This document shows, piece by piece, positions 18,582-27,582 of a stretch of DNA of 64,000 bases. Position 1 is the first letter of the stretch. Every line of letters starts with the position of its first letter. Position numbers and translations under genes: made by a program. Location: contig NZ_JAXHMV010000012.1 of assembly GCF_034521165.1 (NCBI RefSeq), positions 124,001 to 188,000 on the forward strand, given 5' to 3'. This DNA is from Thiohalophilus sp. GTDB lineage: Bacteria > Pseudomonadota > Gammaproteobacteria > UBA6429 > Thiohalophilaceae. The notes under the pieces were generated by a model. It saw nothing but the letters and a program-made list of their open reading frames with translations, did no database searches and was not told the origin of the DNA.

Positions 18582-19349
18582 ATGGCATCGGATATCGTTT
18601 TAAACATTGCCTACGTGGACAAGAGCTTCAGCGGGCTGCATGCCCTGAAAGATGTCAATCTGCAAGTGGAAAAAGGCAAGACCCACGCCATTATCGGCCC
18701 CAACGGGGCCGGCAAGTCCACCCTGTTGAATGTCTGTATCGGTCGGCTGGCACCGGATCGCGGTACCGTGACATTTAACGGCGAGGTCATTACCGGCAAA
18801 TCCGCTCACGAGATCAATCAGGCCGGGGTAGTACGGGTGTTTCAAACGCCGGAGATCTTCCACGATCTGACGGTACTGGAGAATGTGATGATTCCGGCGC
18901 TGGCCAGACGCGATGGCTCGTTCAAACTCAATCCGTTTGTGCGCATGGATGCCGAAACCGATATCCTGCACGAGTCGGAGCAGGCCCTCAAGGAGATGAA
19001 CCTGCTCGAGAAAAAGCACATGCACGCGGCCACCATGTCGCGCGGCGACAAGCGTCGCCTGGAACTGGCCATGGGCCTGGTGCAGCACCCGCTACTGTTT
19101 TTGCTGGATGAGCCCACTGCCGGCATGTCGCGCGCCGACACCAATGCGACCATCGCCTCTTTGCAGCACATCAAGGAGCGGGGGATGACCAAGGTGATCA
19201 TCGAGCACGACATGCAGGTGGTGTTTTCCCTGGCGGACAAGATCTCGGTACTGGCACAGGGCCAGATTATCGCCGAAGGAACACCGGATGAGATCCGTGG
19301 CAACCCCAGGGTCCAGGAAGCCTATCTGGGAGGTACCCACAATGAGTAA
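18582..19349 (+). CDS. ABC importer ATP-binding protein, LivG-like
   Basis: A 255-residue ATPase: Walker A GPNGAGKST (about residues 40-48), Q-loop VFQTPEIF, signature MSRGDKRRLELAMG, and Walker B LLFLLDEPTAGMS. The signature is MSRGD rather than the usual LSYGE/LSGGQ, a mild deviation also found in LivG-type proteins. It starts three bases after the permease stop and overlaps the next ATPase by eight bases. Confidence 0.92.
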   Translation: MASDIVLNIAYVDKSFSGLHALKDVNLQVEKGKTHAIIGPNGAGKSTLLNVCIGRLAPDRGTVTFNGEVITGKSAHEINQAGVVRVFQTPEIFHDLTVLENVMIPALARRDGSFKLNPFVRMDAETDILHESEQALKEMNLLEKKHMHAATMSRGDKRRLELAMGLVQHPLLFLLDEPTAGMSRADTNATIASLQHIKERGMTKVIIEHDMQVVFSLADKISVLAQGQIIAEGTPDEIRGNPRVQEAYLGGTHNE

Positions 19350-20094
19350 ACAGGCTGAAAAACATACCGTTCGCGGTACCGGCTCCGATCCGGCCTTTTT
19401 CTCCTGCTGGAACCTGCATGCGTATTACGGCGAAAGCTATATCGTGCAGGGGGTCAACTTCGATGTGCGCGAAGGGGAAATCGTCGCGCTGCTGGGGCGT
19501 AATGGGGCGGGCAAAACCTCGACACTGCGCAGCATCGCACAGATCGGTTCCCCTCAGCTGCGTCATGGTGAAGTCTGGCTGGATCACCAGCCCCTGCATA
19601 CCATGAAGTCCTATCAGGCGGCGCAGGCCGGTGTGGGCCTGGTGCCGGAGGACCGGCGCATTATTCCCGGTTTTACGGTGGAGGAGAACCTCAAACTGGC
19701 GCAAATTGCCAAACCCGTTGGCTGGTCGCTGGAGCGTATCTACGATCATTTTCCGCGTCTCGGCGAGCGTCGTCATCAGGAGGGCACCACGCTCTCCGGT
19801 GGTGAACAGCAGATGCTGTCAGTCGCTCGTGCTCTGGCCCGCGACATCAAGCTGCTATTGCTCGATGAGCCCTACGAAGGGTTGGCGCCGGTCATCGTCA
19901 AGGAAATCGAAAAGATCGTCCAGAGTATCAAGGAACTGGGCATTACCACCATCATTGTGGAGCAAAATGCCATTGCCGCACTGGAGCTGGCCGATCGGGC
20001 AGTCATTCTTGATATGGGGCAGGTCGTATTCGATGGCTCGGCCCAGGAGGTACTGGATAATACCGAACTGCGTCATCAGTATCTTGCGCTTTAA
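19342..20094 (+). CDS. ABC importer ATP-binding protein, LivF-like
   Basis: A 250-residue ATPase: Walker A GRNGAGKTS, signature LSGGEQQMLSVARAL, Walker B LLLLDEPYEGLAP, and the LivF-type GVGLVPEDRRI. ATG at 19342 overlaps the end of the LivG-like gene, consistent with translational coupling. Last gene of the importer operon; a strong bidirectional terminator follows 45 bases later. Confidence 0.92.
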   Translation: MSKQAEKHTVRGTGSDPAFFSCWNLHAYYGESYIVQGVNFDVREGEIVALLGRNGAGKTSTLRSIAQIGSPQLRHGEVWLDHQPLHTMKSYQAAQAGVGLVPEDRRIIPGFTVEENLKLAQIAKPVGWSLERIYDHFPRLGERRHQEGTTLSGGEQQMLSVARALARDIKLLLLDEPYEGLAPVIVKEIEKIVQSIKELGITTIIVEQNAIAALELADRAVILDMGQVVFDGSAQEVLDNTELRHQYLAL

Positions 20095-20139
20095 AAGGCG
20101 TTATTGAAACGGTTGTTGCCGCGACCGACTGAGGATAGA

Positions 20140-20166
20140 AAAAAGCCCCGCATTGCGGGGCTTTTT
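20140..20166. terminator. Bidirectional rho-independent terminator
   Basis: AAAAAGCCCCGC, loop ATT, GCGGGGCTTTTT: a GC-rich stem with A/T tracts on both sides, between the converging LivF-like and peptidyl-prolyl isomerase genes. It can end transcripts from either strand. Confidence 0.93.
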
Positions 20167-20169
20167 GGT

Positions 20170-20970
20170 TTACTTGATTTCGACGTTGGCGTCTTGTCGA
20201 AGCTGGATAACATATTGCTGGATGAGCTGGTTGCCTTTCATGCTGCGCAGCTGCTCCTTGACTTCTTCGAACTTGGGCGGAGTGACCTTGCGTTCGTCTT
20301 CCAGCTTGATGACGTGCCAGCCGAACTGGGTCTTGACCGGGGTTTTGCTGTAGCTGCCTTTATCCATCCTGGCCACGGCCTGAGTGAAGGGCGGGACCAT
20401 CTGATTGGCGTTGAACCAGCCAAGGTCGCCGCCGTTTTTGGCAGTGGGCCCGGTGGATTTGGCCTTGGCGACATCGGCAAATACCGCGCCGCTGTCCAGT
20501 TCCTTGATGACGTCTTTGGCCTCTTGCTCGCTTTTGAGCAGGATGTGACTGGCCTTGTACTCTTTCGCATTGCTGGCGGAAACACGCTGTTCATATTCCT
20601 TTTTGAGCTCGTCTTCGCTGATCGGGCTGCTCTGGGCCTGTTTCTGGATCAGGGCCTGGATCAACGCGTCGGCTTCCAGCTGCTTGATGCGAAAAGCGAT
20701 GTCCGGGTTTTGATGCAGCTTCTGTTCTTTGGCTTCCTGCAACAGCAGTTGACGGTTAACCAGCTCATTGATCAACGCTTCGCGATTGACCTGGCCGGAT
20801 TGCCCGTCTTGTTGCTGGCTGCGGTATTTGAGATACCGCTCGTAGGTTTGCTGCGAGATCGGCTCGCCATTGACCACAGCGACCGGATCGGCCGCAAATG
20901 CTGTGCCACTGAATAACAGGGCGGCAGCGATGAGCGCAAAGACGGATGAGCAGGTATTGGGTTTAAACAT
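20170..20970 (-). CDS. Periplasmic parvulin-type peptidyl-prolyl cis-trans isomerase
   Basis: A 266-residue exported foldase of the PpiC/PrsA/SurA class. The signal peptide covers residues 1-26 (cleavage after TAFA). A SurA-N-like helical region carrying QVNREALINELVNRQLLLQEA follows, then a parvulin domain (about 135-225) with ASHILLKSE, GGDLGWF and TQFGWHVIKLED. It helps fold outer-membrane or secreted proteins. It is the last gene of a minus-strand group with yciI, yciB and an unknown gene. Confidence 0.92.
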   Translation of the reverse strand: MFKPNTCSSVFALIAAALLFSGTAFAADPVAVVNGEPISQQTYERYLKYRSQQQDGQSGQVNREALINELVNRQLLLQEAKEQKLHQNPDIAFRIKQLEADALIQALIQKQAQSSPISEDELKKEYEQRVSASNAKEYKASHILLKSEQEAKDVIKELDSGAVFADVAKAKSTGPTAKNGGDLGWFNANQMVPPFTQAVARMDKGSYSKTPVKTQFGWHVIKLEDERKVTPPKFEEVKEQLRSMKGNQLIQQYVIQLRQDANVEIK

Positions 20971-21000
20971 AATCGAGATTCCTTAACTTGATGAATGTGG

Positions 21001-21300
21001 CTACGGAAACACCTTCTTAAAAGGCTTGACGGTAACGGATTGATAGACGCCGGCGGCGACATAGGGATCGGCATCGGCCCACTGCCGGGCATCCTCCAGC
21101 GAGGCAAATTCAGCGACGATCAACGAGCCGCTGAAACCGGCCGGGCCGGGATCCTCGCTGTCGATGGCCGGATGCGGGCCGGCCAGAATCAGGCGCCCCT
21201 GATCCTTGAGCTGCTGCAGGCGCTCCACGTGTGCCGGGCGCGAGGCCAGACGTTGTTCCAGGCTGTTGTCGTTATCCTGGGCGATAATGGCGTATAACAT
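21001..21300 (-). CDS. yciI: YciI family protein
   Basis: A 99-residue protein very close to E. coli YciI. The conserved His/Asp pair is visible in RPAHVERLQ and AGPHPAIDSEDPG, and the ending DPYVAAGVYQSVTVKPFKKVF is almost the E. coli C-terminus. The family has a ferredoxin-like fold related to dehydrochlorinase-type enzymes; its physiological role is unsettled. It overlaps the yciB stop by one base (TGATG), so the two are co-translated. Confidence 0.92.
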   Translation of the reverse strand: MLYAIIAQDNDNSLEQRLASRPAHVERLQQLKDQGRLILAGPHPAIDSEDPGPAGFSGSLIVAEFASLEDARQWADADPYVAAGVYQSVTVKPFKKVFP

Positions 21301-21989
21301 CAGGCGTCGTTACCCGGTTCGGTTGAGGTTGCCAGTTCGTCCTTGTTTTCTTCGTCCTTGACGTGCAAGGAGAGATAAACACCGAGGCCGATCAGAAAGA
21401 CGACACTCAGGATTAGCATACCAAAAAGTTTGAAGTTGACCCAGATGGATTCCATGGATTTGGCCTGCCGGCACAGTTCCACCGCCGTGCCGCTATAGGT
21501 GGCGGCGCAGTTTTCCAGGTTGACTGCCTGTTCACTGGCGGCGATCAGGGCCTGTTCGGCCACGAAATAAAAGTTGGCCACATACAGGTTGGCGACCCCC
21601 AGTAACACCGAGAACAGGGCCATGCTGAAATTGGCATTACGCCAGATGCGCGGCGGTACTTCGATGGCATGGCCCATCATACGCTGGATCAGCGGCTTTT
21701 CCCCGATGAACTGGCTGGCGATAAAGGCAATGGCAAAGGCCCAGTAAACCGCGGTGGGCTTCCACATGATGAACGTCTTGTTCTGGAACAACAAGGTGGC
21801 GCCACCCAGTATGATGATCAGCCCCAGAGTCACCAGGTGCATGTTTTCGAACTTGCGATGGCGATACCAGTAAAACGCGTTCTGCAAAATCGAACCGGCA
21901 ATCGCCACGGCGGTGGCCGGGTAAATGCCATACAGCTTGTAGATGATGAAAAACAGCAGTATGGGGAAAAAATCAAACAGAAACTTCAT
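21300..21989 (-). CDS. yciB: Inner-membrane septation/envelope protein YciB
   Basis: A polytopic membrane protein of the YciB/IspZ family (intracellular septation protein A), linked to envelope synthesis and division. Typical motifs: KFLFDFFPILLFF at the N-terminus, YWYRHRKFENMH, and the block IGEKPLIQRMMG. At 229 residues it is about 50 longer than E. coli YciB because of an insertion around residues 145-175 with two cysteines between the last helices, and a charged tail. Confidence 0.92.
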   Translation of the reverse strand: MKFLFDFFPILLFFIIYKLYGIYPATAVAIAGSILQNAFYWYRHRKFENMHLVTLGLIIILGGATLLFQNKTFIMWKPTAVYWAFAIAFIASQFIGEKPLIQRMMGHAIEVPPRIWRNANFSMALFSVLLGVANLYVANFYFVAEQALIAASEQAVNLENCAATYSGTAVELCRQAKSMESIWVNFKLFGMLILSVVFLIGLGVYLSLHVKDEENKDELATSTEPGNDA

Positions 21990-22026
21990 GGCAGTCCAGC
22001 GTTGAATGTCAGGAGAATGAGCAGGC

Positions 22027-22788
22027 TCAATGCAGAGTCGGATTATTGGTCATTTGATAATATTTTTCCATGACTTCCCGCACATGACCCGGATAATCGA
22101 TTGCCGCTACCTGTTCCATGCCCTCGCGGAAAAAAGTCGGGGCATCCTCGGGCAGGCGCAACAGGATCTGTTCGAAGACCGATTCCATAATGGCGGGATC
22201 GTGGGTCCGGGTGGCGACGATACCATGGTTGAGGTTGAGCATGCGCCAGGGACGCCCGGCATGGCTCTTGTCCTCGTCGGCCTTGACCTGCGGGGCGGCG
22301 GCATTGGCAATCTCATCCATAATGCCGCTTAACTCGGCAAGGAAGTCCTCATCCTGGGTCTGGTTGGCGATCCGTGACAGGGCATCCACCACGCTGCGCA
22401 GCTCCTGGAGGCTGCCGATGTTACGCGCGGTCCACAGGGCGATCGGGATCGATAACTCATCCAGCGTGACCTGTAACTCGTCCTGTTCCAGCAGGCGGGC
22501 CCATTCACTCAGCTCCGCCAGCCGGGAGAGACCGTAATCGCCCAGCTGGCTGAGATCCTGCAACTTGTCGGGCAGGGCCTCGCGGGATTTGCCGTCAGTG
22601 GTGCCGTGGTACTGGGCATCGACATGCTGCACCATTTGGGCAAACTGTTTGAGGTTCTCGCCAACGACCTGCGGCTTGTCCAGTTCGCTGTGTTCGATCG
22701 GGCTGTCGCGATACGCCTGGTCGAGCGCGGCGGTGACTTCCTCCACCACGTCGGCGAGGGCGTTGAGATCGATCTCGACAATGCTCAT
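22027..22788 (-). CDS. Conserved-looking protein of unknown function upstream of yciB
   Basis: A 253-residue soluble, acidic, helix-rich protein with no signal peptide or membrane segment and no motif I recognise. The C-terminal third (residues 180-253, rich in aromatic and proline residues, with LRLPEDAPTFFREGMEQV) looks like a compact domain, whereas the N-terminal 150 residues are amphipathic helices. Codon use and GC content match its neighbours, and it heads the yciB-yciI-parvulin group, 37 bases before yciB. Function unknown. Confidence 0.7.
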   Translation of the reverse strand: MSIVEIDLNALADVVEEVTAALDQAYRDSPIEHSELDKPQVVGENLKQFAQMVQHVDAQYHGTTDGKSREALPDKLQDLSQLGDYGLSRLAELSEWARLLEQDELQVTLDELSIPIALWTARNIGSLQELRSVVDALSRIANQTQDEDFLAELSGIMDEIANAAAPQVKADEDKSHAGRPWRMLNLNHGIVATRTHDPAIMESVFEQILLRLPEDAPTFFREGMEQVAAIDYPGHVREVMEKYYQMTNNPTLH

Positions 22789-22980
22789 GGCTTTTGTTCA
22801 CCGCGTTGTGGCAGGTATTGAATATCCAAACTTTAACACAGGCACGGGCAGGCCTTCAGCCACGCCAGGCATGAGCCAAAATTGAGGGTCCCGTTTTCCC
22901 CGTCGGACACGTTACACTGGCACAAAACCGGAAATTACCGGATGATGGCCGGTCATCCAGCAGATCCCGATGCAGAAACC

Positions 22981-23841
22981 ATGACAGAGCGATTCGATTT
23001 ACATACCCATTCCACCGCCTCCGACGGCACCCTGAGTCCCGCCGAGCTGGTCGCCCGGGCGGCCGGGCGGGACATTGACCAGCTGGCGTTGACCGACCAC
23101 GATACCACCGCCGGCCTTGAAGCGGCCCGGGTGGCGGCGCGTGAACAGGGCCTCAGGCTGATCCCCGGGATCGAGCTGTCGGTCAGCTGGGCGCACCAGA
23201 CCCTGCATATTGTGGGCCTGCACATCGATCCCGGGCATCCCGCCATGCAGGGGGGTATTGCCCGGCAACTCGATTTTCGCCGCTGGCGGGCGGAGGAGAT
23301 CGGCCGGCGGCTGGCCAAAGCCGGTATCGCCGGGGCCTATGACGGTGCCTGCGGCTATGCCGACGGGGAACTGGTGGGGCGCACGCATTTTGCCCGTTAC
23401 CTGGTGGAACAGGGCCACGCGCGGGATCTGAAGCAGGTCTTCAAACGCTATCTGGTCAAGGGCAAGCCGGGCCATGTGCCTGGCGAGTGGGCAACCCTGG
23501 AGCAGGCCGTGGGCTGGATTCGCCAATCGGGCGGACTGGCGGTGATCGCGCATCCGGCCCGCTACAAGCTTAACGCCACGCGCCTGCGCCAGCTGCTGGG
23601 GGAATTTGGCGAACTGGGCGGCGCCGCGCTGGAGGTGGTCTCGGGCAGCCACAGCCGTGATGATATGCTGCGTTTCGGCCAGTTGAGCCAGACCTGGAGC
23701 CTGGCCGCCTCCAGCGGTTCCGACTACCACGGTCCGGAAAATCCCTATCGGGATCTGGGCCGCCTGCCCGAGTTGCCGGCCGGTTGTCGTCCCGTCTGGG
23801 AGTCTGACGCCTGGGCTCGCTGCAGCGAGGTGGCGGCATGA
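22981..23841 (+). CDS. rnm: PHP-domain 5'-3' exoribonuclease / nucleotide phosphatase (RNase AM)
   Basis: A 286-residue PHP-family metal-dependent phosphoesterase, homologous to E. coli YciV/TrpH (RNase AM), which trims short RNA 5' ends and cleaves 3',5'-nucleoside bisphosphates. Metal-binding motifs: DLHTHSTASDG, LTDHDT, the IELS glutamate, AHPARY and SSGSDYHG. The ATG at 22981 (MTERFDLHTH) fits the family; the upstream in-frame codons are not conserved. The next gene yciO overlaps by four bases (ATGA), the same order as in E. coli. Confidence 0.92.
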   Translation: MTERFDLHTHSTASDGTLSPAELVARAAGRDIDQLALTDHDTTAGLEAARVAAREQGLRLIPGIELSVSWAHQTLHIVGLHIDPGHPAMQGGIARQLDFRRWRAEEIGRRLAKAGIAGAYDGACGYADGELVGRTHFARYLVEQGHARDLKQVFKRYLVKGKPGHVPGEWATLEQAVGWIRQSGGLAVIAHPARYKLNATRLRQLLGEFGELGGAALEVVSGSHSRDDMLRFGQLSQTWSLAASSGSDYHGPENPYRDLGRLPELPAGCRPVWESDAWARCSEVAA

Positions 23842-24467
23842 GCCAGTTTTTCCAGATCCACCCGGTAACGCCCCAGCCGCGGCTGATTCGCCAGGCGGTG
23901 GAGTTGCTGCGCCAGGGCGGGGTGATCGTCTATCCCACCGACTCGGCCTACGCGCTGGGTTGCCATCTGGAAGATAAAAAGGCGATGGAGCGCATTCGTC
24001 AGATTCGCCGGGTCGATGACAAGCACAACTTCACCCTGGTCTGCGCCGATCTCTCCCAGATCAGTGCCTATGCCAAGCTGACCAACAATACCCTGTTCCG
24101 GATCCTCAACAGCCATACCCCGGGGCCGTACACCTTTATTCTCAATGCCACCAGCGAGGTGCCACGCCGCCTGCTGCATCCCAAGCGGCGCACCATCGGG
24201 ATTCGCATTCCCGACAACCCTATTGCCCAGGCGCTGGTAGCCGAGCTGGGTGAGCCGATCATGAGCTCCACCCTGATCCTGCCCGGTCAGGAGATGCCCC
24301 TGACCGACCCGGAGGAAATCCGCGAGCAGCTGGAACACCAGGTGGACCTGGTCATCGACGGCGGTCATTGCGGCTTCGACCCCAGCACGGTGGTCGATAT
24401 GACCGACGAGCTGCCCCGGGTGATTCGCCAGGGCAAGGGGGACCCGGCGCCGTTCGAGAGCGTCTGA
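23838..24467 (+). CDS. yciO: YciO, Sua5/YciO/YrdC-family protein
   Basis: A 209-residue protein nearly collinear with E. coli YciO, including its MSQFFxIHP start. The YrdC-like nucleotide-binding fold is shown by GGVIVYPTDSAYALGC, HNFTLVC, TPGPYTFIL and RTIGIRIPDNPIAQAL. The related TsaC/Sua5 make threonylcarbamoyl-adenylate for tRNA t6A; whether YciO itself does so is uncertain. It is co-translated with rnm. Confidence 0.93.
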   Translation: MSQFFQIHPVTPQPRLIRQAVELLRQGGVIVYPTDSAYALGCHLEDKKAMERIRQIRRVDDKHNFTLVCADLSQISAYAKLTNNTLFRILNSHTPGPYTFILNATSEVPRRLLHPKRRTIGIRIPDNPIAQALVAELGEPIMSSTLILPGQEMPLTDPEEIREQLEHQVDLVIDGGHCGFDPSTVVDMTDELPRVIRQGKGDPAPFESV

Positions 24468-24478
24468 ATCACCCCGAT

Positions 24479-24509
24479 TTGCCCGCTACAGGGGCCAACA
24501 GGGTATAAT
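24479..24509 (+). promoter_or_regulatory. Candidate promoter upstream of trpS
   Basis: TATAAT at 24504-24509 is a perfect -10 match; TTGCCC at 24479-24484 gives a 19-base spacing, longer than ideal. It would drive trpS and the scpA-scpB-rluB genes behind it with a leader of about 130 bases. Confidence 0.4.
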
Positions 24510-24641
24510 GCCCGGCCTGTCCAGCGGGGGTGCCCGGTACGACAGAACAATGATAATGATGATCCCCGTGGCCGGTGACGGCCGACTATCAGCACGGCTG
24601 TGCCCCGGGCATGGCCGGCGATTTCTATTCTGGAGCCTGAA

Positions 24642-25859
24642 TTGACTGCTTTGCCCAATCAGAAACAACGTGTGCTGTCCGGCATGCGGCCGACCGGCGC
24701 CCTGCACCTGGGCCATTACCACGGGGTGCTGAAAAACTGGATCAAACTGCAGCACGAGTACGAGTGCTTTTTCTTCGTCGCCGACTGGCATGCCCTGACC
24801 ACCCACTACGAGGATCCGCAGATCATCGAGCAGAGTGTCTGGGAGATGGTCATCGACTGGCTCTCGGTGGGCGTCAATCCCGGCTCGGCCACCCTGTTCA
24901 TCCAGTCCCGGGTGCCGGAGCATGCCGAGCTGCATCTGCTGCTGTCGATGATCACCCCGCTGGGCTGGCTGGAGCGGGTGCCGAGCTTCAAGGATCAGCA
25001 GGAGAAACTCAAGGAGCGGGACCTGGCCACCTACGGTTTTCTGGGGTATCCCCTGCTGCAAAGCGCCGATATCCTGATGTACAAGGCCGGGCTGGTCCCG
25101 GTCGGCGAGGATCAGGTGGCCCACGTGGAGCTGACCCGCGAGGTGGCGCGCCGTTTTAACTATTTATATGGTCGCGAACCGGGCTTCGAGGAAAAGGTCG
25201 AGGCGGCGATCAAGAAAATGGGCAAGAAAAACGCCAAGCTCTACCAGGAGCTGCGACGCCGTTTTCAGGAGCAGGGCGATGATGAGGCGCTGCACACCGC
25301 CCAGGCGCTGCTCGACGATCAACAGAACATCACCCTGGGCGACAAGGAGCGACTGTTCGGTTATCTGGAAGGCGGCGGCCGGATTATCCTGCCCGAGCCC
25401 GACAGTCTGCTGACGCCGGCGCCGAAGATGCCCGGTCTGGACGGGCAGAAAATGTCCAAGTCCTATCACAATACCCTCTCGTTACGCGAAGATCCCGCCG
25501 AGATCGAGAAAAAACTGCGCACCATGCCGACCGACCCGGCCCGGGTGCGACGCACCGATCCCGGCGATCCAGAAAAATGCCCGGTGTGGAAACTCCATCA
25601 GGTATACTCCCCGGACGAGGTGCGGGATTGGGTGCAGCAGGGCTGCACCAGCGCCGGCATCGGCTGCCTGGAATGCAAGGCGCCGGTGATCGAGGCGGTC
25701 AAGGCCGAGCTGGCACCGATCCACGAACGCGCCATGGAATATCAACAGGATACGGGACTGGTGCGCAAGATTATCACCGAAGGCTGCGACAAGGCCCGGG
25801 ATACCGCGCGCCAGACCCTGCAGGAAGTCCGGCAGGCCATGGGCCTGGAGTATCGCTGA
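24642..25859 (+). CDS. trpS: Tryptophanyl-tRNA synthetase
   Basis: Class I aminoacyl-tRNA synthetase charging tRNA-Trp. HLGH at residues 22-25 is the HIGH motif and GQKMSKS is the KMSKS loop. The protein (405 residues) is longer than E. coli TrpS because of an insertion around residues 180-250 with the GKKNAKLYQELRRRF region, a feature of one TrpS subclass. I chose the TTG at 24642 because GGAG lies eight bases upstream; a GTG at 24600 would add 14 non-conserved residues. scpA follows after three bases. Confidence 0.94.
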   Translation: MTALPNQKQRVLSGMRPTGALHLGHYHGVLKNWIKLQHEYECFFFVADWHALTTHYEDPQIIEQSVWEMVIDWLSVGVNPGSATLFIQSRVPEHAELHLLLSMITPLGWLERVPSFKDQQEKLKERDLATYGFLGYPLLQSADILMYKAGLVPVGEDQVAHVELTREVARRFNYLYGREPGFEEKVEAAIKKMGKKNAKLYQELRRRFQEQGDDEALHTAQALLDDQQNITLGDKERLFGYLEGGGRIILPEPDSLLTPAPKMPGLDGQKMSKSYHNTLSLREDPAEIEKKLRTMPTDPARVRRTDPGDPEKCPVWKLHQVYSPDEVRDWVQQGCTSAGIGCLECKAPVIEAVKAELAPIHERAMEYQQDTGLVRKIITEGCDKARDTARQTLQEVRQAMGLEYR

Positions 25860-25862
25860 TTC

Positions 25863-26705
25863 ATGACCGACACCATCGAGCACCACGACAGCCAGGAGAC
25901 GCCCGAGCAGCAGGAGATGCCCTTCGCCGTGGTGCAGGGCACGCCGATGACGGTGCTGCCCAAGGATCTCTATATTCCCCCCGATGCGCTGGAAGTGTTC
26001 CTGGCGGAAACCTTCGCCGGGCCGCTGGATCTGCTGCTGTATCTGATCAAGCGCCAGAATCTGGACATTCTCGATCTGCCGATCGCCACCATCACCGCCC
26101 AGTACATGGAGTACGTGGAGCTGATGAGCGAACTGCGTCTGGAGCTGGCCGCCGAGTATCTGGTGATGGCGGCCATGCTGGCCGAGATCAAATCGCGCAT
26201 GCTGCTGCCGCGGCCGGTCAGCGAGGAAGAAGAAGAGGGCGATCCGCGTGCCGAACTGGTGCGTCGACTGCAGGAATACGAACGCTTCAAAAAAGCCGCC
26301 GAGGATATCGACGAGTTGCCGCGGGTCGGGCGCGATGTATTTCCTGCCGAGGTCAAGGCGCCCGATCTCAAGGTGGTGCGTACCCCGCCGGAAGTGGATA
26401 TCAAGGATGTGCTGGCCGCGTTTACCGATGTCATGCGCCGGGCCTCCAGGTATGAACACCATCATATCCAGATGGAGCCGTTGTCGGTGCGCGAGCGCAT
26501 GTCGCGGGTGCTGGGGGCGGTCAAGTCCGACAGCTTTACCGATTTCAACGCGCTGTTTAGCCTCGAAGAGGGACGCAGCGGCGTGGTCGTGACGCTGCTG
26601 GCGATTCTGGAGCTGCTCAAACAACACCTGATCGAAATGGTCCAGACCGAGGTCTACGGACCGATTCATGTCAAAGCCAGACAAGCCGAGAACAACCCCG
26701 AGTAA
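25863..26705 (+). CDS. scpA: Segregation and condensation protein A
   Basis: Kleisin subunit of the SMC-ScpAB condensin; it bridges the two SMC heads. The 280-residue protein shows the conserved N-terminal block FAGPLDLLLYLIKRQNLDI, then LAAEYLVMAAMLAEIKSRMLLP, and a C-terminal winged helix ending with FSLEEGRSGVVVTLLAILEL. It sits directly between trpS and scpB, and its partner smc is at 2.7-6.2 kb in the same window. Confidence 0.95.
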   Translation: MTDTIEHHDSQETPEQQEMPFAVVQGTPMTVLPKDLYIPPDALEVFLAETFAGPLDLLLYLIKRQNLDILDLPIATITAQYMEYVELMSELRLELAAEYLVMAAMLAEIKSRMLLPRPVSEEEEEGDPRAELVRRLQEYERFKKAAEDIDELPRVGRDVFPAEVKAPDLKVVRTPPEVDIKDVLAAFTDVMRRASRYEHHHIQMEPLSVRERMSRVLGAVKSDSFTDFNALFSLEEGRSGVVVTLLAILELLKQHLIEMVQTEVYGPIHVKARQAENNPE

Positions 26706-26733
26706 TCAGGGACAACCAGGGCCGAAATGATCC

Positions 26734-27576
26734 ATGACTGAACAGGAACTCAAACGCATCATCGAATCCGTGCTGTTTGCCGCCGACGATCCGGTGAACC
26801 TCAACCAGTTACAGGAGGTGTTCAACGACGACAATGCGCCTGACCTTGAGGCGATCAAGGCGGCGCTTGCCGCGTTGCAGGAAGACTATGCCGATCACAG
26901 CCTGGAATTGCGCCAGGTGGGTTCCGGTTATCGTTTTCAGGTGAAACAGGATTACGCCAACTGGGTTTCGAAGCTGTGGGAGGAAAAGCCGGCCCGCTAT
27001 TCCCGCGCCGTGCTTGAGACCCTGGCGCTGATCGCCTATCGCCAGCCCATCACCCGGGGCGAGATCGAGGAGATCCGTGGCGTCAGTGTCAGCACTCAGA
27101 TCATCAAAACCCTGCAGGAACGCGAATGGGTCAAGGTAGTGGGCCATCGCGATGTGCCGGGCAAACCGGCGCTGTACGCCTCCACCCGGGAATTTCTTGA
27201 TTACTTCAATCTGCAAAGCCTGCAGGATCTGCCGCCGCTGGCGGAACTGCGCGATATCGATTCCATCAATGCCGAACTGGACTGGGGGGAAAGCCAGCAG
27301 GGTGAAGACGCCTCGCAAATGCAGAACGCCCCGGATGAACCGCTTGAAGCCGAACACCCGGATGAGGTGGCAGCGATCAATGACGCTGACGACGAAGCCG
27401 CCGGCCATGACGCTGACGAAACCATCGGTCATGAAGCCGATGACGTTGAAACCGATACTGAAGTCGAAATCGAAGCTGAAGTCGAAGCGCAGGGCGAGTC
27501 CGACGCCGGTGATGAGCCCGAAGAAACCGACAATGACGAGAGCCGCACGACCCGGGTGCTGAGCGCCGAGCACTGA
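26734..27576 (+). CDS. scpB: Segregation and condensation protein B
   Basis: Winged-helix partner of ScpA. Residues 1-175 are the conserved core (IIESVLFAADDPV, PARYSRAVLETLALIAYRQPITRGEIEEIRG split over residues 90-120, and the GHRDVPGKPALYASTREFLDYF region). Residues about 185-280 form an unusually long, very acidic Asp/Glu-rich tail with simple repeats (EVEIEAEVEAQ), probably disordered. rluB follows after six bases. Confidence 0.94.
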   Translation: MTEQELKRIIESVLFAADDPVNLNQLQEVFNDDNAPDLEAIKAALAALQEDYADHSLELRQVGSGYRFQVKQDYANWVSKLWEEKPARYSRAVLETLALIAYRQPITRGEIEEIRGVSVSTQIIKTLQEREWVKVVGHRDVPGKPALYASTREFLDYFNLQSLQDLPPLAELRDIDSINAELDWGESQQGEDASQMQNAPDEPLEAEHPDEVAAINDADDEAAGHDADETIGHEADDVETDTEVEIEAEVEAQGESDAGDEPEETDNDESRTTRVLSAEH

Positions 27577-27582
27577 CACCCG

